Shown here in pieces: positions 1 through 8,520 of a stretch of 57,742 nt of DNA. The DNA is from Penium margaritaceum. Taxonomy: Eukaryota; Streptophyta; Zygnematophyceae; Desmidiales; Peniaceae. The position numbers were made by a program, and so were the translations under genes. Below the pieces are notes generated by a model. It ran no database searches. It saw only the letters and a program-made list of their open reading frames with translations, and was not told where the DNA came from. Numbering within the stretch: the first letter of the stretch is position 1; the number at the start of each line of letters is the position of its first letter. Location of the stretch: positions 57,103 through 114,844 of the forward strand of contig SZWC01000537.1 of assembly GCA_023375785.1 (NCBI GenBank), read 5' to 3'.

Positions 1-63
1 GTGCAATGCAGGTGCAATGCAGGTGCAATGCAGGTGCAATGCAGGTGCAATGCAGGTGCAATG
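1..63. repeat. 11-bp minisatellite (GTGCAATGCAG)n
   Basis: Five perfect copies of GTGCAATGCAG followed by a partial copy. The array runs off the left edge, so its true length is unknown. It lies directly upstream of a good 3' splice site (TGCATGCAG at 81-89) and is therefore probably at the end of an intron of the hAT gene that follows. It is open in the frame of that gene, but the Cys/Gln/Arg-rich translation looks like intron read-through and not protein. Confidence 0.9.
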
Positions 64-89
64 ACATGCTGTTGTGTGCATGCATGCAG

Positions 90-1133
90 GTGGAGAAGTA
101 CGTTCGGAAGCTGACTATCCGACACGTTGTGGCAACGGCAGTGGACCCCCGGTTCCACTTTTGCTTCTTTGAGAGGGTCCACAAACTGCTGGGCATTCGC
201 AACTCAGTGGAGCTGGAGGTGAAAATCGTGGAGGAGTTGAAGCCGTACAACGGGCGTGTGTTGGAGCGTCGTGCTACGGAAGAGGCAGCTGCGGCAGCAG
301 CTGCTGAAGCAGCTCTGGTGGCGGCTGCCACTGCTGCAACGGCCATGGACGATGAAGGTGGAAGTGCAGCGCCTGAGAGTGTCGTGAGTGCACCCGCCGC
401 CTCTGCTGCAACCACATTGAACCTGTCGGGCCCGGCTGCTGCCACGAAGAAGGGCAGGCAGACACGCTCAAAGAAGACGATGGTTGAAGCAGCCCTCGAA
501 GATGCCATGGAGGAGCTCTTTGAAGAGCCGGAGCAGACCCCATCTCAGAGGCAGCCAGACTCCCTCGAGCTCGAGGTTGAAGACTGGAAGAAGGAAAGCC
601 GCCTGGGCCGTCAAGAGAATATCCTCCACTACCTTCGCGACAATGCTGTCAGATTCCTGACTTTTGCACTCATCGCTGTTGACCTGCTTGCTGTGCCTGC
701 CACCAACACTCCGAGTGAGCGCATGTTCAGTCTTGGTGGACGTGTCGTCACTGAAATCCGTCACTCCCTTGCAGACATGACTGTGCAGGATGTGCTAACT
801 CTGAAGACGTGGATCAATGATCCCGTGCTTGCTGAATTTCCAGTTTCTCCCGATGGCACAGTTGCTCCAGAATTGCAGGAAGTGGAAAACGCGGAGAAGG
901 CGAAGCGACGGGCAACTCGGCGTCGTGCGGTGCGCAACCTGACAATGCCGGCATTGGCAGCAGCAGAAGGGAGTAGCAGCGATGAGGAGGACGAGGAGGA
1001 GGGAGATGGTGGTGGGGATGACCTCAACGAAGACTCAGATGACGACGACGATGAGGACGACAGCGAGGGCGACGCTGCAGCTGACGCCTTGCAGAACTTC
1101 AGTCTCGATGATGATGTCGTAGAGATGTCGTAG
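90..1133 (+). CDS. hAT-family transposase, C-terminal exon (5' incomplete)
   Basis: The exon probably begins at 90, just after a CAG acceptor, and ends at the TAG at 1131-1133 (about 347 codons). Its first 45 residues resemble the region before the hAT dimerisation domain (VDPRFHFCFF). An Ala-rich linker and a basic stretch follow. Residues around 690-820 nt carry the hAT C-terminal dimerisation signature, with NTPSERMFS, then GGRVVTEIR and TVQDVLTLKTWI. The tail is unusually acidic (long Asp/Glu runs, 980-1080 nt). The DDE catalytic core would lie in exons left of the window, so activity cannot be judged. hAT proteins cut and paste DNA with 8-bp target duplications; no terminal repeats could be identified here. 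A domesticated hAT-like gene is an alternative reading. Confidence 0.8.
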   Translation: MEKYVRKLTIRHVVATAVDPRFHFCFFERVHKLLGIRNSVELEVKIVEELKPYNGRVLERRATEEAAAAAAAEAALVAAATAATAMDDEGGSAAPESVVSAPAASAATTLNLSGPAAATKKGRQTRSKKTMVEAALEDAMEELFEEPEQTPSQRQPDSLELEVEDWKKESRLGRQENILHYLRDNAVRFLTFALIAVDLLAVPATNTPSERMFSLGGRVVTEIRHSLADMTVQDVLTLKTWINDPVLAEFPVSPDGTVAPELQEVENAEKAKRRATRRRAVRNLTMPALAAAEGSSSDEEDEEEGDGGGDDLNEDSDDDDDEDDSEGDAAADALQNFSLDDDVVEMS

Positions 1134-1387
1134 GAGTAGGACTCCTTAGGTCTGGAACTATCTACCAATGTCCTGTGACACTTTGGCATTGAAGACCATT
1201 GTTTGCATGACTTCGTGGCAGATGGACAGTGGGGTAGGGGGGGGGAGGGGCGGGGTCGCCATGACCCCGCCCTTGCCAACAATGTCATAAGCTTCATCTC
1301 TGTCCACTGCTGCGTTTGTACTATATGATTTCATGAAATAACTTCCAATTCTATCATTCTCTCTCCACTATGGTGCGCTGCTGTGTT

Positions 1388-1686
1388 GGTGCAATGGTGC
1401 AATGGTGCAATGGTGCAATGGTGCATTGGTGCAATGGTGCAATGGAGCAATGGTGCAATGGTGCTATGGTGCAATGAGGCAATGATGCAATGAAGCAATG
1501 GTGCAATGATGCAATGGTGCAATGGTGCAATGATGCAATGAAGCAATGATGCAATGAAGCAATGGTGCAATGGTGCAATTGAGCAATGGTGCAACTCTGC
1601 ATGTGTGCAACGGTGCAATGATGCAATGGTGCAATGGTGCAATGGTGCAATGGTGCAATGGTGCACCTGTACAATGAAGCAATGAG
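1388..1686. repeat. 8-bp microsatellite, consensus GTGCAATG
   Basis: About 37 tandem copies of an 8-bp unit with scattered substitutions (GATGCAAT, GAAGCAAT and GAGGCAAT variants). Because 8 is not a multiple of 3 and the unit has no stop on the minus strand, all three minus frames stay open and give fake His/Cys/Ala/Pro-rich proteins of period 8. The core is the same octamer as in the 11-bp array at the left edge. Confidence 0.92.
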
Positions 1687-1843
1687 GCAGTAGTGCTAGA
1701 AACATGGAGTATAAATGTCTTTAAACGGTCACACAGAACCGCAAATCACGTGCACATGGAATCGCGAACCTTGAACGAGAGGAACTGCGAGCTACACTCC
1801 GAAGGAACGGCGAGTCTAGCATGAAAAGAACCGCGAATCTAAA

Positions 1844-1932
1844 GAACCGCGGTTCCCATCCAAGAACCGAGGTTCCGGTTCTGGGACGCATCCAGACTCA
1901 TGAACCCGGTTCTGATGTCAGAACCGCGGTTC
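1844..1932. repeat. Cluster of GAACC-GGTTC dyads
   Basis: The 12-bp palindrome GAACCGCGGTTC occurs at 1844-1855 and 1921-1932. Near copies are GAACCGAGGTTC at 1864-1875 and GAACCCGGTTC at 1902-1912. Half-sites (GGAACTGCGA, GGAACGGCGA, GAACCGCGAA) lie just upstream from about 1780. This may be a degenerate minisatellite or the terminal region of an unrecognised element. No gene was recognised between 1690 and 2340. Confidence 0.6.
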
Positions 1933-2350
1933 CAGCATGGTGTGCACCCTTATACTGGATACATGAGCATTTCACTATTTCATAAGCAACAACATGGTTC
2001 AAAAGCTGGGTTTCTACACCAAACTAATGGTTTTAAAAGGAAAAGCCATCCACAAATGCTTGCAGATCCGTTGAATTCACGTACCTCTCCTACTGTAAAT
2101 CAGGGATTTGTATGATGTAACGGTCTAGAGAATTTGCCCAATGAATAACCACAAAATTATCCTCCGCTATGATTTCTTGTACCTGTATAATCCGCAAGTG
2201 GACTAGAGCAGCAGATCAGTTTTATGCAGCATTAGTGGAAAAAGACAACACATGGCTCTGATCGAGCGGCCAACAATGCAGCAGCTGTTGCAGGAAGCAG
2301 CGGAGATGGAAGTAGCAGATGAAGTTGTAGTAGTTGCAAAATTCTAGCTG

Positions 2351-2657
2351 ATGTCTTTGGACGTAGCCAAGAGATTCCTGCAACACAGAGCACAAGCATG
2401 GCTAGTCCATGTGGAGACAAGGGAAGCGGATGAAACTATAGTAGTCAAGGCAGATGCATCGGCCTTGACATGTAACATATTTGTAGATGTGCCGGAGGAG
2501 TTTGCATCACTCGTCGAGGAGTTTGAAAGGATTTTTCCTGACGAACTGCCTTGAAATCTACCTCTGCAACGGAGTTTCAATCAGCAAAAAGACCTGAAGC
2601 TGGTACGTTAGACCTATTGGATGAGCGGCCACAAGGTGGCCAAACTCAAGAAGCAGC
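2351..2657 (+). pseudogene. Ty3/gypsy chromovirus relic G1, linker and start of RT
   Basis: The frame 2351-2554 ends in EEFERIFPDELP, matching the junction between protease and reverse transcriptase in Ty3/gypsy polyproteins. After a stop and a frame change, 2610-2657 reads YWMSGHKVAKLKKQ, the usual start of the RT domain. The reading is cut at 2657 by Copia-1 and resumes at 8521. No gag, protease or 5' LTR of this element was recognised upstream, so it is 5' truncated or decayed beyond recognition. Confidence 0.7.
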
Positions 2658-3357
2658 TGTTGGAGAGATGCTCCTCACCATGGCAGGAGTGCCTCCAAAA
2701 AGGAACACCAAAAAGACAAGCCTTAGTGGCTTAGTGGTTAATGGTGTCCACCTCTAGAGGTAGGGGCCCGGGCTCAAGTCCCACAAGATCAATTTCTGCC
2801 CTGCCTCAAAGGAGGTGGAAAATAGATGCCAGGAAGCTAGCTCAACCTCTAGAATTCCTCCTTAAGGTTCTAGAAGGCCAGGTGAGGGTCCAGGAAGGTG
2901 GCACACCTTCTAGAAGGGGTGACTTGTCCTACAAGGCATCTAGAGGTGTCTTGTTCTTCCGGATACCTTCCCTCCTACTAGAAGCAAGCTGAGGAATCTA
3001 GGAAGGGGTAGAAGCTTTTAGAGGAAGGAAGGGATGCCTTCCTAGGTGGGAAAAGGACAGCCTACCAAGGGCCACTCTAGAAGCCATGGAATCTGCTAGG
3101 AAGCTCCAAATCTGGCATGCTTTGGTGTTCTGGAAAGCTTAGATTAGTGGCTATAAAATGCCACTGCTTGTGGGCCTTGATCAAGTGTTCATTCCCAGTC
3201 AATTCAGGCCAAAACTATTGCCTCACTCTCTGACCAGTTTTCTGCCATCCTTGGGACCAGTTGCCTCCACAGTTTCTTTCTCTCCAAGAATAGTTGGTGG
3301 TGCGAGCCAACCGCTGCTAGGGACCTTCTAGGGTGCACACTCACCCTCAGGCCAACA
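2658..3357 (+). repeat. Copia-1 5' LTR
   Basis: 700 bp, TGTTGG...CCAACA. A TATA-like GGCTATAAAATG lies near 3152-3163, a plausible Pol II promoter. Pol III-like boxes lie near the 5' end (separate entry). The sequence is rich in TCTAGA motifs. Confidence 0.93.
2720..2785 (+). other. tRNA-like A/B boxes inside Copia-1 LTR
   Basis: TGGCTTAGTGG at 2727-2737 fits the Pol III A box TRGYNNARNNG. GGCTCAAGTCC at 2771-2781 is one mismatch from the B box; the 3' LTR copy (GGTTCAAGTCC, 7929-7939) matches perfectly. Spacing between boxes is 33 nt, as in a tRNA gene. The acceptor stem does not pair, so this is not a functional tRNA. It could be a captured tRNA or SINE head, or coincidence. Confidence 0.45.
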
Positions 3358-3359
3358 AA

Positions 3360-3373
3360 GGGTTATGGGCCCA
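3360..3373 (+). promoter_or_regulatory. Copia-1 primer-binding site, half-tRNA-iMet type
   Basis: Two bases after the LTR comes GGGTTATGGGCCCA. This is complementary to the anticodon stem-loop of eukaryotic initiator tRNA-Met (known anticodon arm GUGGGCCCAUAACCCAC), not to the tRNA 3' end. Drosophila copia and yeast Ty5 prime this way, from a cleaved tRNA half. Copia-2 has the same site at the same distance from its LTR. Confidence 0.8.
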
Positions 3374-3425
3374 TGCCTCTAAGGGGTTCCAAGCAAGCTT
3401 GATTTCACGCTTCCAATAGCAAGAC

Positions 3426-4304
3426 ATGGCAACCAGCGAGCAAGAGAGCAGTTGTATTGTCCTTAAGTTTGATGGGACAATTTTTGCCTTGTGGAGGTGG
3501 CAGTTTCAGGTCTTCCTTGACGACAAGGGACTACTTGAGCCTGTAAAGGGTGATGCGACTACTCTGTCAGAGACTGTAGTGGCTGAGATGAAGGAGGCAT
3601 ACAAGAAGTGCAACAAAAAGGCGTTGGCGCTTCTTGCGATCGTGCTATGTCCGTCACAACTTGGGCACATCCAAGGATGCACCTTGGCCGCAGAAGCATG
3701 GTCAAAACTCTGCTCCATCTACTTGTCAAGCAACCTTGCCTATGAGCTCTTCATCTTCAAATGGCTTGTCATCCTCCGAGCCAACGAAGGTGACAACATC
3801 ATGGAGATCATGCAGCAGATTGAGTCACTTGCAGTGGAGTGCATGGCCACTGGTTGGGAGGTTGACTCTCAGTTGCAAGCTATGATCTTCCATCTGACCT
3901 TGCCGGAAAGTTGGAGTCCTATGATCACAGTCCTTGGTGGCTGGCCTTTCGATAAGCTGAAGTACCCGAAGGTTGCTGAGTACGTGCGCAACAAGTGGAT
4001 GCAACGTAGCGGTCAAGAGAGGGCAGCGGCATCAAGTTCAGCTTACACGGTTCATCCTCACAGTGGAGGCGGAGGCGAAAAGTGGAAAGGTGCCAAACAG
4101 GGCACCAAGAAGGGTGACAAGAAGGAGGAGTGCTTCAACTGCGGCAAGGAGGGCCACTATGCACGCAATTGCTCCAAGAAGAAGCCAGACCGGTCACAGC
4201 GGGGCAGGAAGAAAGACAAGAAGGCCCTTATGGCGTACAACTCCACAAACTTGAAGGATCCGGGAGTTGTTCTCATTGACTCCAGATCAGGCCGCCACAC
4301 GTAA
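3426..4304 (+). CDS. Copia-1 Gag
   Basis: A 292-codon frame from the first ATG after the primer-binding site. The N-terminal two thirds match the Copia gag region (LWRWQFQVFL near residue 25, LACTLAAEAWSKL-like helix pattern near 95-105, MQQIESL near 130). A CCHC zinc knuckle, CFNCGKEGHYARNC, lies at residues 236-249 (4131-4172) and binds genomic RNA in this family. The frame then enters the protease region and stops at a TAA (4302-4304) just after a damaged active site (DSRSG where DSGAT is usual). The gag part itself is intact. Confidence 0.85.
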   Translation: MATSEQESSCIVLKFDGTIFALWRWQFQVFLDDKGLLEPVKGDATTLSETVVAEMKEAYKKCNKKALALLAIVLCPSQLGHIQGCTLAAEAWSKLCSIYLSSNLAYELFIFKWLVILRANEGDNIMEIMQQIESLAVECMATGWEVDSQLQAMIFHLTLPESWSPMITVLGGWPFDKLKYPKVAEYVRNKWMQRSGQERAAASSSAYTVHPHSGGGGEKWKGAKQGTKKGDKKEECFNCGKEGHYARNCSKKKPDRSQRGRKKDKKALMAYNSTNLKDPGVVLIDSRSGRHT

Positions 4305-4703
4305 TGGAACAGGACGGCATTTGTCACCTACGGTGCCTCGGAAAGACGCATGTCGGTGGCCAACGGCAAAACAAAGGTGGCCGCTGGTGAGGGTAACGTC
4401 CGTGTTGAGTCCGTTGTGGATGGCAAACCTGCCACGAGCACAATCCACAACGTGATCCACATGTCCAACTTTGGGGCAAACCTGCTCTCTGTCAGCCGCC
4501 TTACCGACAAGGGACTTGAGGTGCTTTTCACAAGGAAGGAGGCCGTCATTTGCAAGGACAGCAAAGGCGAGGTTATTGCGTGCGCCAAGAGAGAGGAGAA
4601 CTTGTACCCACTATGTGCAAAGGTCCTCGACAACCGGGCGGGGTCCAACGCCGCAAATCTTGCAACGAAGGATGAAGGAGACTTGTACCCGTGGCACCGC
4701 TGA
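4305..4703 (+). pseudogene. Copia-1 protease remainder and pre-integrase region
   Basis: Continues the gag frame after the TAA: protease C-terminal part (VIHMSNFGANLLSVSRL, the usual end of the Copia protease) and the gag-pre-integrase segment ending in LYPWHR before a TGA near 4701-4703. WHR followed by LCH supplies the two histidines of the integrase HHCC zinc site. Confidence 0.75.
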
Positions 4704-4727
4704 CTTTGCCATGTTTCCCCATCAGAG

Positions 4728-5336
4728 GTGAAAGAGATGGCAAAGAGAGAGGTGGTACGGGGTCTCCAAATCAGTGGCCTTGATGGAACCAAGGAGACTG
4801 TGTGTGAGCCATGCGTTATCGGCAAATCAACGCGGTGGCCGTTTGTGGCAAAGGAGACGTGTGCATCAACAAAGTTGGCAGTGGTATACACAGATGTGTG
4901 TGGACCACTTGAGAGCTCCATTGGTGGAGCTCGCTACTTCCTCACCTTCATCGACGACCATAGCCACAAACTGTACTCCTATCTCATGAAGCAGAAGAGC
5001 AAAGTCCTTGCATGCATGCAAGAGTTTGTAGCAGATGTGGGGCGACAGACAGAGTTGAGGGTGAAGGCGTTCTGGAGCGACAATGGTGGTGAATATGTGG
5101 GTTGCCTTGGATGGATGAGGAGCAAGGGGTTTGAGTGGCAGAAAACAACTCCACACTCCCCGCAGCAGAATGGCGTCGCTGAGAGAGCAAATCGCACAAT
5201 CCTTGACATGGTGCGATCAATTTTGAGTGACGCCGGCCTTCAACAACGGTATTGGGCGGAGGCGGCACGGACAGTGGCATACATAATGAACCTTACACCG
5301 ACCAAGCCATTGAAGGAAAAGGAGAGCAATGCTTAG
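4728..5336 (+). CDS. Copia-1 integrase catalytic region
   Basis: A 202-codon open segment of the pol polyprotein. The zinc-site cysteines are CEPC at residues 26-29. The catalytic triad is present: D56 in VYTDVCG, D118 in WSDNGGEY and E152 in NGVAERANR, the DD(34)E spacing of retroviral-type integrases. It inserts the cDNA into the host chromosome. A stop (TAG, 5334-5336) follows the KPLKEKE motif. The ATG at 4728 is not a true start; this is part of a longer polyprotein broken by a stop at about 4701. Confidence 0.85.
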   Translation: MKEMAKREVVRGLQISGLDGTKETVCEPCVIGKSTRWPFVAKETCASTKLAVVYTDVCGPLESSIGGARYFLTFIDDHSHKLYSYLMKQKSKVLACMQEFVADVGRQTELRVKAFWSDNGGEYVGCLGWMRSKGFEWQKTTPHSPQQNGVAERANRTILDMVRSILSDAGLQQRYWAEAARTVAYIMNLTPTKPLKEKESNA

Positions 5337-5987
5337 AAGACGCCACAAGAGATGTGGAGCGGGAGGAAACCGGCACTGGGTCACCTCCGCACGTTTGGTT
5401 GCATTGCACATGCAGTGGTGTAGGCGCGTGAAGGGCGGAGCAAGCTGGACCCACAAACCCGCCGGTGTATTTTCCTTGCGTACGAGAGCGGAAGCAAGGT
5501 GTACCGGCTCTTTGACCCAAGGAGGCAGCAGATTGTGCGGAGTCGTGTCGTCACGTTGGACAAGAAAAGCCATTGGACGGACAAGGAGGCAGGTCTCTCC
5601 AAGAGGGGGGAGTGGTTGCCACTCCTTTAGGGGGAGACACCGGAGGACGTGAATGAGGGTTATGTCCTTGCAGGAGCACCAGCCAGAGAGGATCGCCGAA
5701 GTGATGGGCGCGCGGCAGAATTTATTTCGGCCAGTTCGGATGAGGAATCCGAAGCACCGGAGATGGACATGGAGTCGAGGAGTCGACCGATTTCTCCGAG
5801 GTCTCCAAGAGAGGGGGAGCAGGCACTTGGAGAGGATGGCATCGAAAAGAGACAGAAACAACAACAACCGCCTCAAGAGCCCCGCATGAGCAGCCGTGTG
5901 CAAAGAAGGATAGAAAGGTATGATGCCGACAAGGGCATCTGGACTGGGTTTGCACAAGCCTTCTTTACACAAGAGGAGCCTCAATGA
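5337..5987 (+). pseudogene. Copia-1 integrase C-terminus and linker to RT
   Basis: Pieces of the integrase C-terminal domain are readable (KTPQEMWSGRKPALGHLRTFGC, then an SKVYRLFDPRR-type motif near 5490-5530) but need changes of frame. From 5649 to 5987 the linker is open: acidic, Ser/Pro-rich, containing EPRMSSRVQRRIERYDADKG. It ends at a TGA directly before the RT. Confidence 0.65.
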
Positions 5988-7160
5988 GTGAAGGAGTCAC
6001 TGCAGTGGAAGGATGGGACTGAGTGGGAGGAAGCAATGAAATCTGAGCTTGCCTCCCATGAGGAGAACAGCACTTGGGAGCTCGTTGACCGATCGAAGAG
6101 CAAGAAGATTATCGGCTCCAAGTGGATCTTCCGGAAGAAGCTCACAAAGGAGGGGAAGGTGGAGCGGTACGAGGCGCGGCTGGTTGCAAAAGGATATGCC
6201 CAGAGAAAAGGGGAGCACTACGATGAGACCTTTGCACTTGTGGCCAAGTTTGCCTCCATCTGCACTATCCTCTCGGTGGCCGCGGCACGCGACTACGAAA
6301 TCCACCAAATGGACGTCAAAACTGCGTTCCTCAATGGTGACCTGGAGGGGGTGGATGCACCGCAAGGGAAGGTGTGCCGGCTTCGCAAGGCGCTCTATGG
6401 ACTGAAGCAAGCTCCCCTCATGTGGTACCTCAAAATGGACATTTTCATGGGTTAGCTTGGTTTCAAGCGATGCGAGGAAGATCACAGCGTGTACATGCAA
6501 AAGCAGCCGGAGCTCTACCAAATTGCTGTCCTCTATGTGGATGACCTCATCCTTGTATCTTCGGATGAGAGGGAGCTCAAGAGCCTGAAGAAACATCTTG
6601 GCAGCCGGTTCAAGATGACGGACATGGGCGAGTTTGACTGCTACCTAGGAATTTCTATCAAGAGGGAACGCAAAGTACGCACGCTAGAGATGGGGAAAGA
6701 AAAATATGTGCAGGAGGTGCTCCGCCGCTACAACATGGAGGAGTGCAACCCCATTGGCACGCCTATGACTACGATATGTGAGCTAAGCTGGAGCATGGGC
6801 CTGAGCACGGAGGACAAAAAAGAGGAGATGGCTGGAGTACCGTTCCAGTCTGCAGTTGGCAGCATAATTTATGCCATGGTGGCAACGCGACCTGAACTTG
6901 CCTTTGCTGAGGGACAAGTGAGCCGCTATATTGCTGATCCGGGGCCGCTACATCGGCAAGCGGTCAAGAGAATCCTCCGCTACTTGAAGGCAACGACACA
7001 GTCGCGACTTGTGTTCGGAGGAGGAGCCTGGACTAACTCCCTTGAGTTGGTTGGCTACTCTGACGCTGACTGGACAGGTGATGATGATGACCGCAAGTCA
7101 ACATCAGGCTATGTTTTTGTGCTTGGTGGTGCACTGGAGTCTTGGGCCGGAAGTAGGAAT
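5988..7160 (+). pseudogene. Copia-1 reverse transcriptase
   Basis: One frame with a single stop (TAG at 6453-6455). Starts with WEEAMKSELASHEENSTWELV; also shows KARLVAKGYAQ-like, HQMDVKTAFLNGDL and LRKALYGLKQAP. The polymerase active site YVDD is intact (6534-6545). The segment continues through MTDMGEFDCYLGI and SAVGSIIYAMVATRPEL to the RNase H start (YSDADW, near 7056). A frameshift occurs between about 7150 and 7168. RT copies the element RNA into cDNA inside virus-like particles. Confidence 0.85.
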
Positions 7161-7764
7161 GTGTGGTGCTATCCAGCACTGAGGCAGAGTATATTGCGCT
7201 CGCGGAAGCCGGAAAGGAGGCGCTATGGCTGCCGCGATTACTCAAGGAGATTGGGGTGCCGCAGAAGAAGCCGACGGCATGCAACGTTGACAACATGAGT
7301 GCCATCAGCCTGACCAAGAACCCTGTGCTACACCAAAGGACCAAGCACATAGAGATCTGGCATCACTTTGCACGAGACCTCGTTGCAAAGGGTGATGTGG
7401 TGCTTGTGCACTGCGGCACAAAGCACATGCTTGCTGATGCCATGACAAAGGCGCAACCCAAGGACAGGCATGATGCTACTTGNGGCGATTACTCAAGGAG
7501 ATTGGGGTGCCGCAGAAGAAGCCGACGGCACTCAATGTTGACAACATGAGTGTCATCAGCCTGACCAAGAACCCTGTGCTACACCAAAGGACCAAGCACA
7601 TAGAGATCTGGCATCACTTTGCACGAGACCTCGTTGCAAAGGGTGATGTGGTGCTTGTGCACTGCGGCACAAAGCACATGCTTGCTGATGCCATGACAAA
7701 GGCGCAACCCAAGGACAGGCATGATGGTGCTTGCATGGAGCTTGGGCTTTCTCAAGCCGCTTGA
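7056..7764 (+). pseudogene. Copia-1 RNase H, frameshifted and assembly-duplicated
   Basis: YSDADWTGDDDDRKSTSGYVFVLGG marks the Copia RNase H start. After a frameshift at about 7160 the domain resumes as VLSSTEAEYIALAEAGKEA and NPVLHQRTKHIEIWHHF. The last 242 bp (7234-7475) are repeated at 7485-7726 on the other side of the single N at 7483, probably an assembly artefact. The second copy runs to the true stop at 7762-7764. Confidence 0.8.
7234..7726. other. Assembly join: single N with 242-bp direct duplication
   Basis: 7234-7475 and 7485-7726 are nearly identical (offset 251) with only a few substitutions; one N (7483) sits between them. This is the pattern of two overlapping contig ends, perhaps from different copies or haplotypes, placed side by side without merging. 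Confidence 0.85.
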
Positions 7765-7803
7765 GTTGTAGGTTAAGCATGAAAAACTGCCATGGCTGAT
7801 GCG

Positions 7804-7815
7804 CAAGGGGGAGAT
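7804..7815 (+). promoter_or_regulatory. Copia-1 polypurine tract
   Basis: CAAGGGGGAGAT lies directly before the 3' LTR. Purine tracts here prime plus-strand DNA synthesis. The same AGGGGAGAT precedes the Copia-2 3' LTR. Confidence 0.8.
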
Positions 7816-8515
7816 CGTTGGAGAGATGCTCCTCACCATGGCAGGAGTGACTCCAAAAAGGAACACCAAAAAGACAAGCCTTAGTGGCTTAGTGGTTAAT
7901 GGTGTCCACCTCTAGAGGTAGGGGCCTGGGTTCAAGTCCCACAAGATCAATTTCTGCCCTGCTTCAAGGGAGTTGGAAAATAAATGCCAGGAAGCTAGTC
8001 CAACCTCTAGAATTCCTCCTTAAGGTTCTAGAAGGCCAGGTGAGGGTTCGGGAAGGTGGCACACCTTCTAGAAAGGGTGACTTGTCCTACAAGACATCTA
8101 GAGGTGTCTTGGTCTTCTAGATACCTTCCCTCCTACTAAAAGCAAGATGAGGAATCTAGGAAGGGGCAGAAGCTTCTAGAGGAAGGAAGGGATGCCTTCC
8201 TAGGTCGGAAAAGGACAGCCTACCAAGGGCCACTCTAGAAGCAATAGAATCTGCTAGGAAGCTCCAAATCTGGCATGCTTTGGTGTTCTGGAAAGCTTAT
8301 ATCAGTGGCTATAAAATTTCGTTGCTTGTGGGCCTTGATCAAGTGTTCATTCCCAGTAAATTCAGGCCAAAACTATTGCCTCAATCTCTGATCATTTTTC
8401 TGCCATCCTTGGAACCAGTTGCCTCCACAGTTTCAGTCTCTCCAAATACAGTTGGTGGTGTGAACCAGCCACTGCTAGGGACCCTCCAGGGTGCACACTC
8501 ACTCTCAGGCCAACA
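7816..8515 (+). repeat. Copia-1 3' LTR
   Basis: 700 bp, aligned without gaps to the 5' LTR, about 47 substitutions by eye. The first base is C, not T. Carries the better preserved B box (7929-7939). Confidence 0.93.
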
Positions 8516-8520
8516 GCAGC

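Larger units (their letters stand above)
2658..8515 (+). mobile_element. Copia-1, complete LTR retrotransposon nested in G1
   Basis: A 5858-bp Ty1/copia element bounded by two 700-bp LTRs, inserted into the G1 reverse transcriptase. The 5-bp target duplication GCAGC is at 2653-2657 and 8516-8520. Removing the element and one GCAGC restores a G1 reading that runs KKQ then LDEML. LTR ends are inverted TGTTGG and CCAACA; the first base of the 3' LTR is C instead of T. A hand alignment of the LTRs gave about 47 substitutions and no indels (roughly 93% identity). Domain order is gag, protease, integrase, RT, RNase H (Copia order). Stops and frameshifts make it non-autonomous now. Confidence 0.95.

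Noticed and set aside
6..89. ATG at position 6 as the start of the hAT protein
   Set aside because: The first 28 codons translate the minisatellite and end at a good splice acceptor; the exon more likely begins at 90 with upstream exons outside the window.
1331..1705. Minus-strand frames of 72-124 codons rich in His, Cys, Ile, Ala and Pro
   Set aside because: They are translations of the 8-bp microsatellite, open in all three minus frames.
2727..2781. True tRNA gene
   Set aside because: A and B boxes are present but the acceptor and anticodon stems do not form a tRNA.
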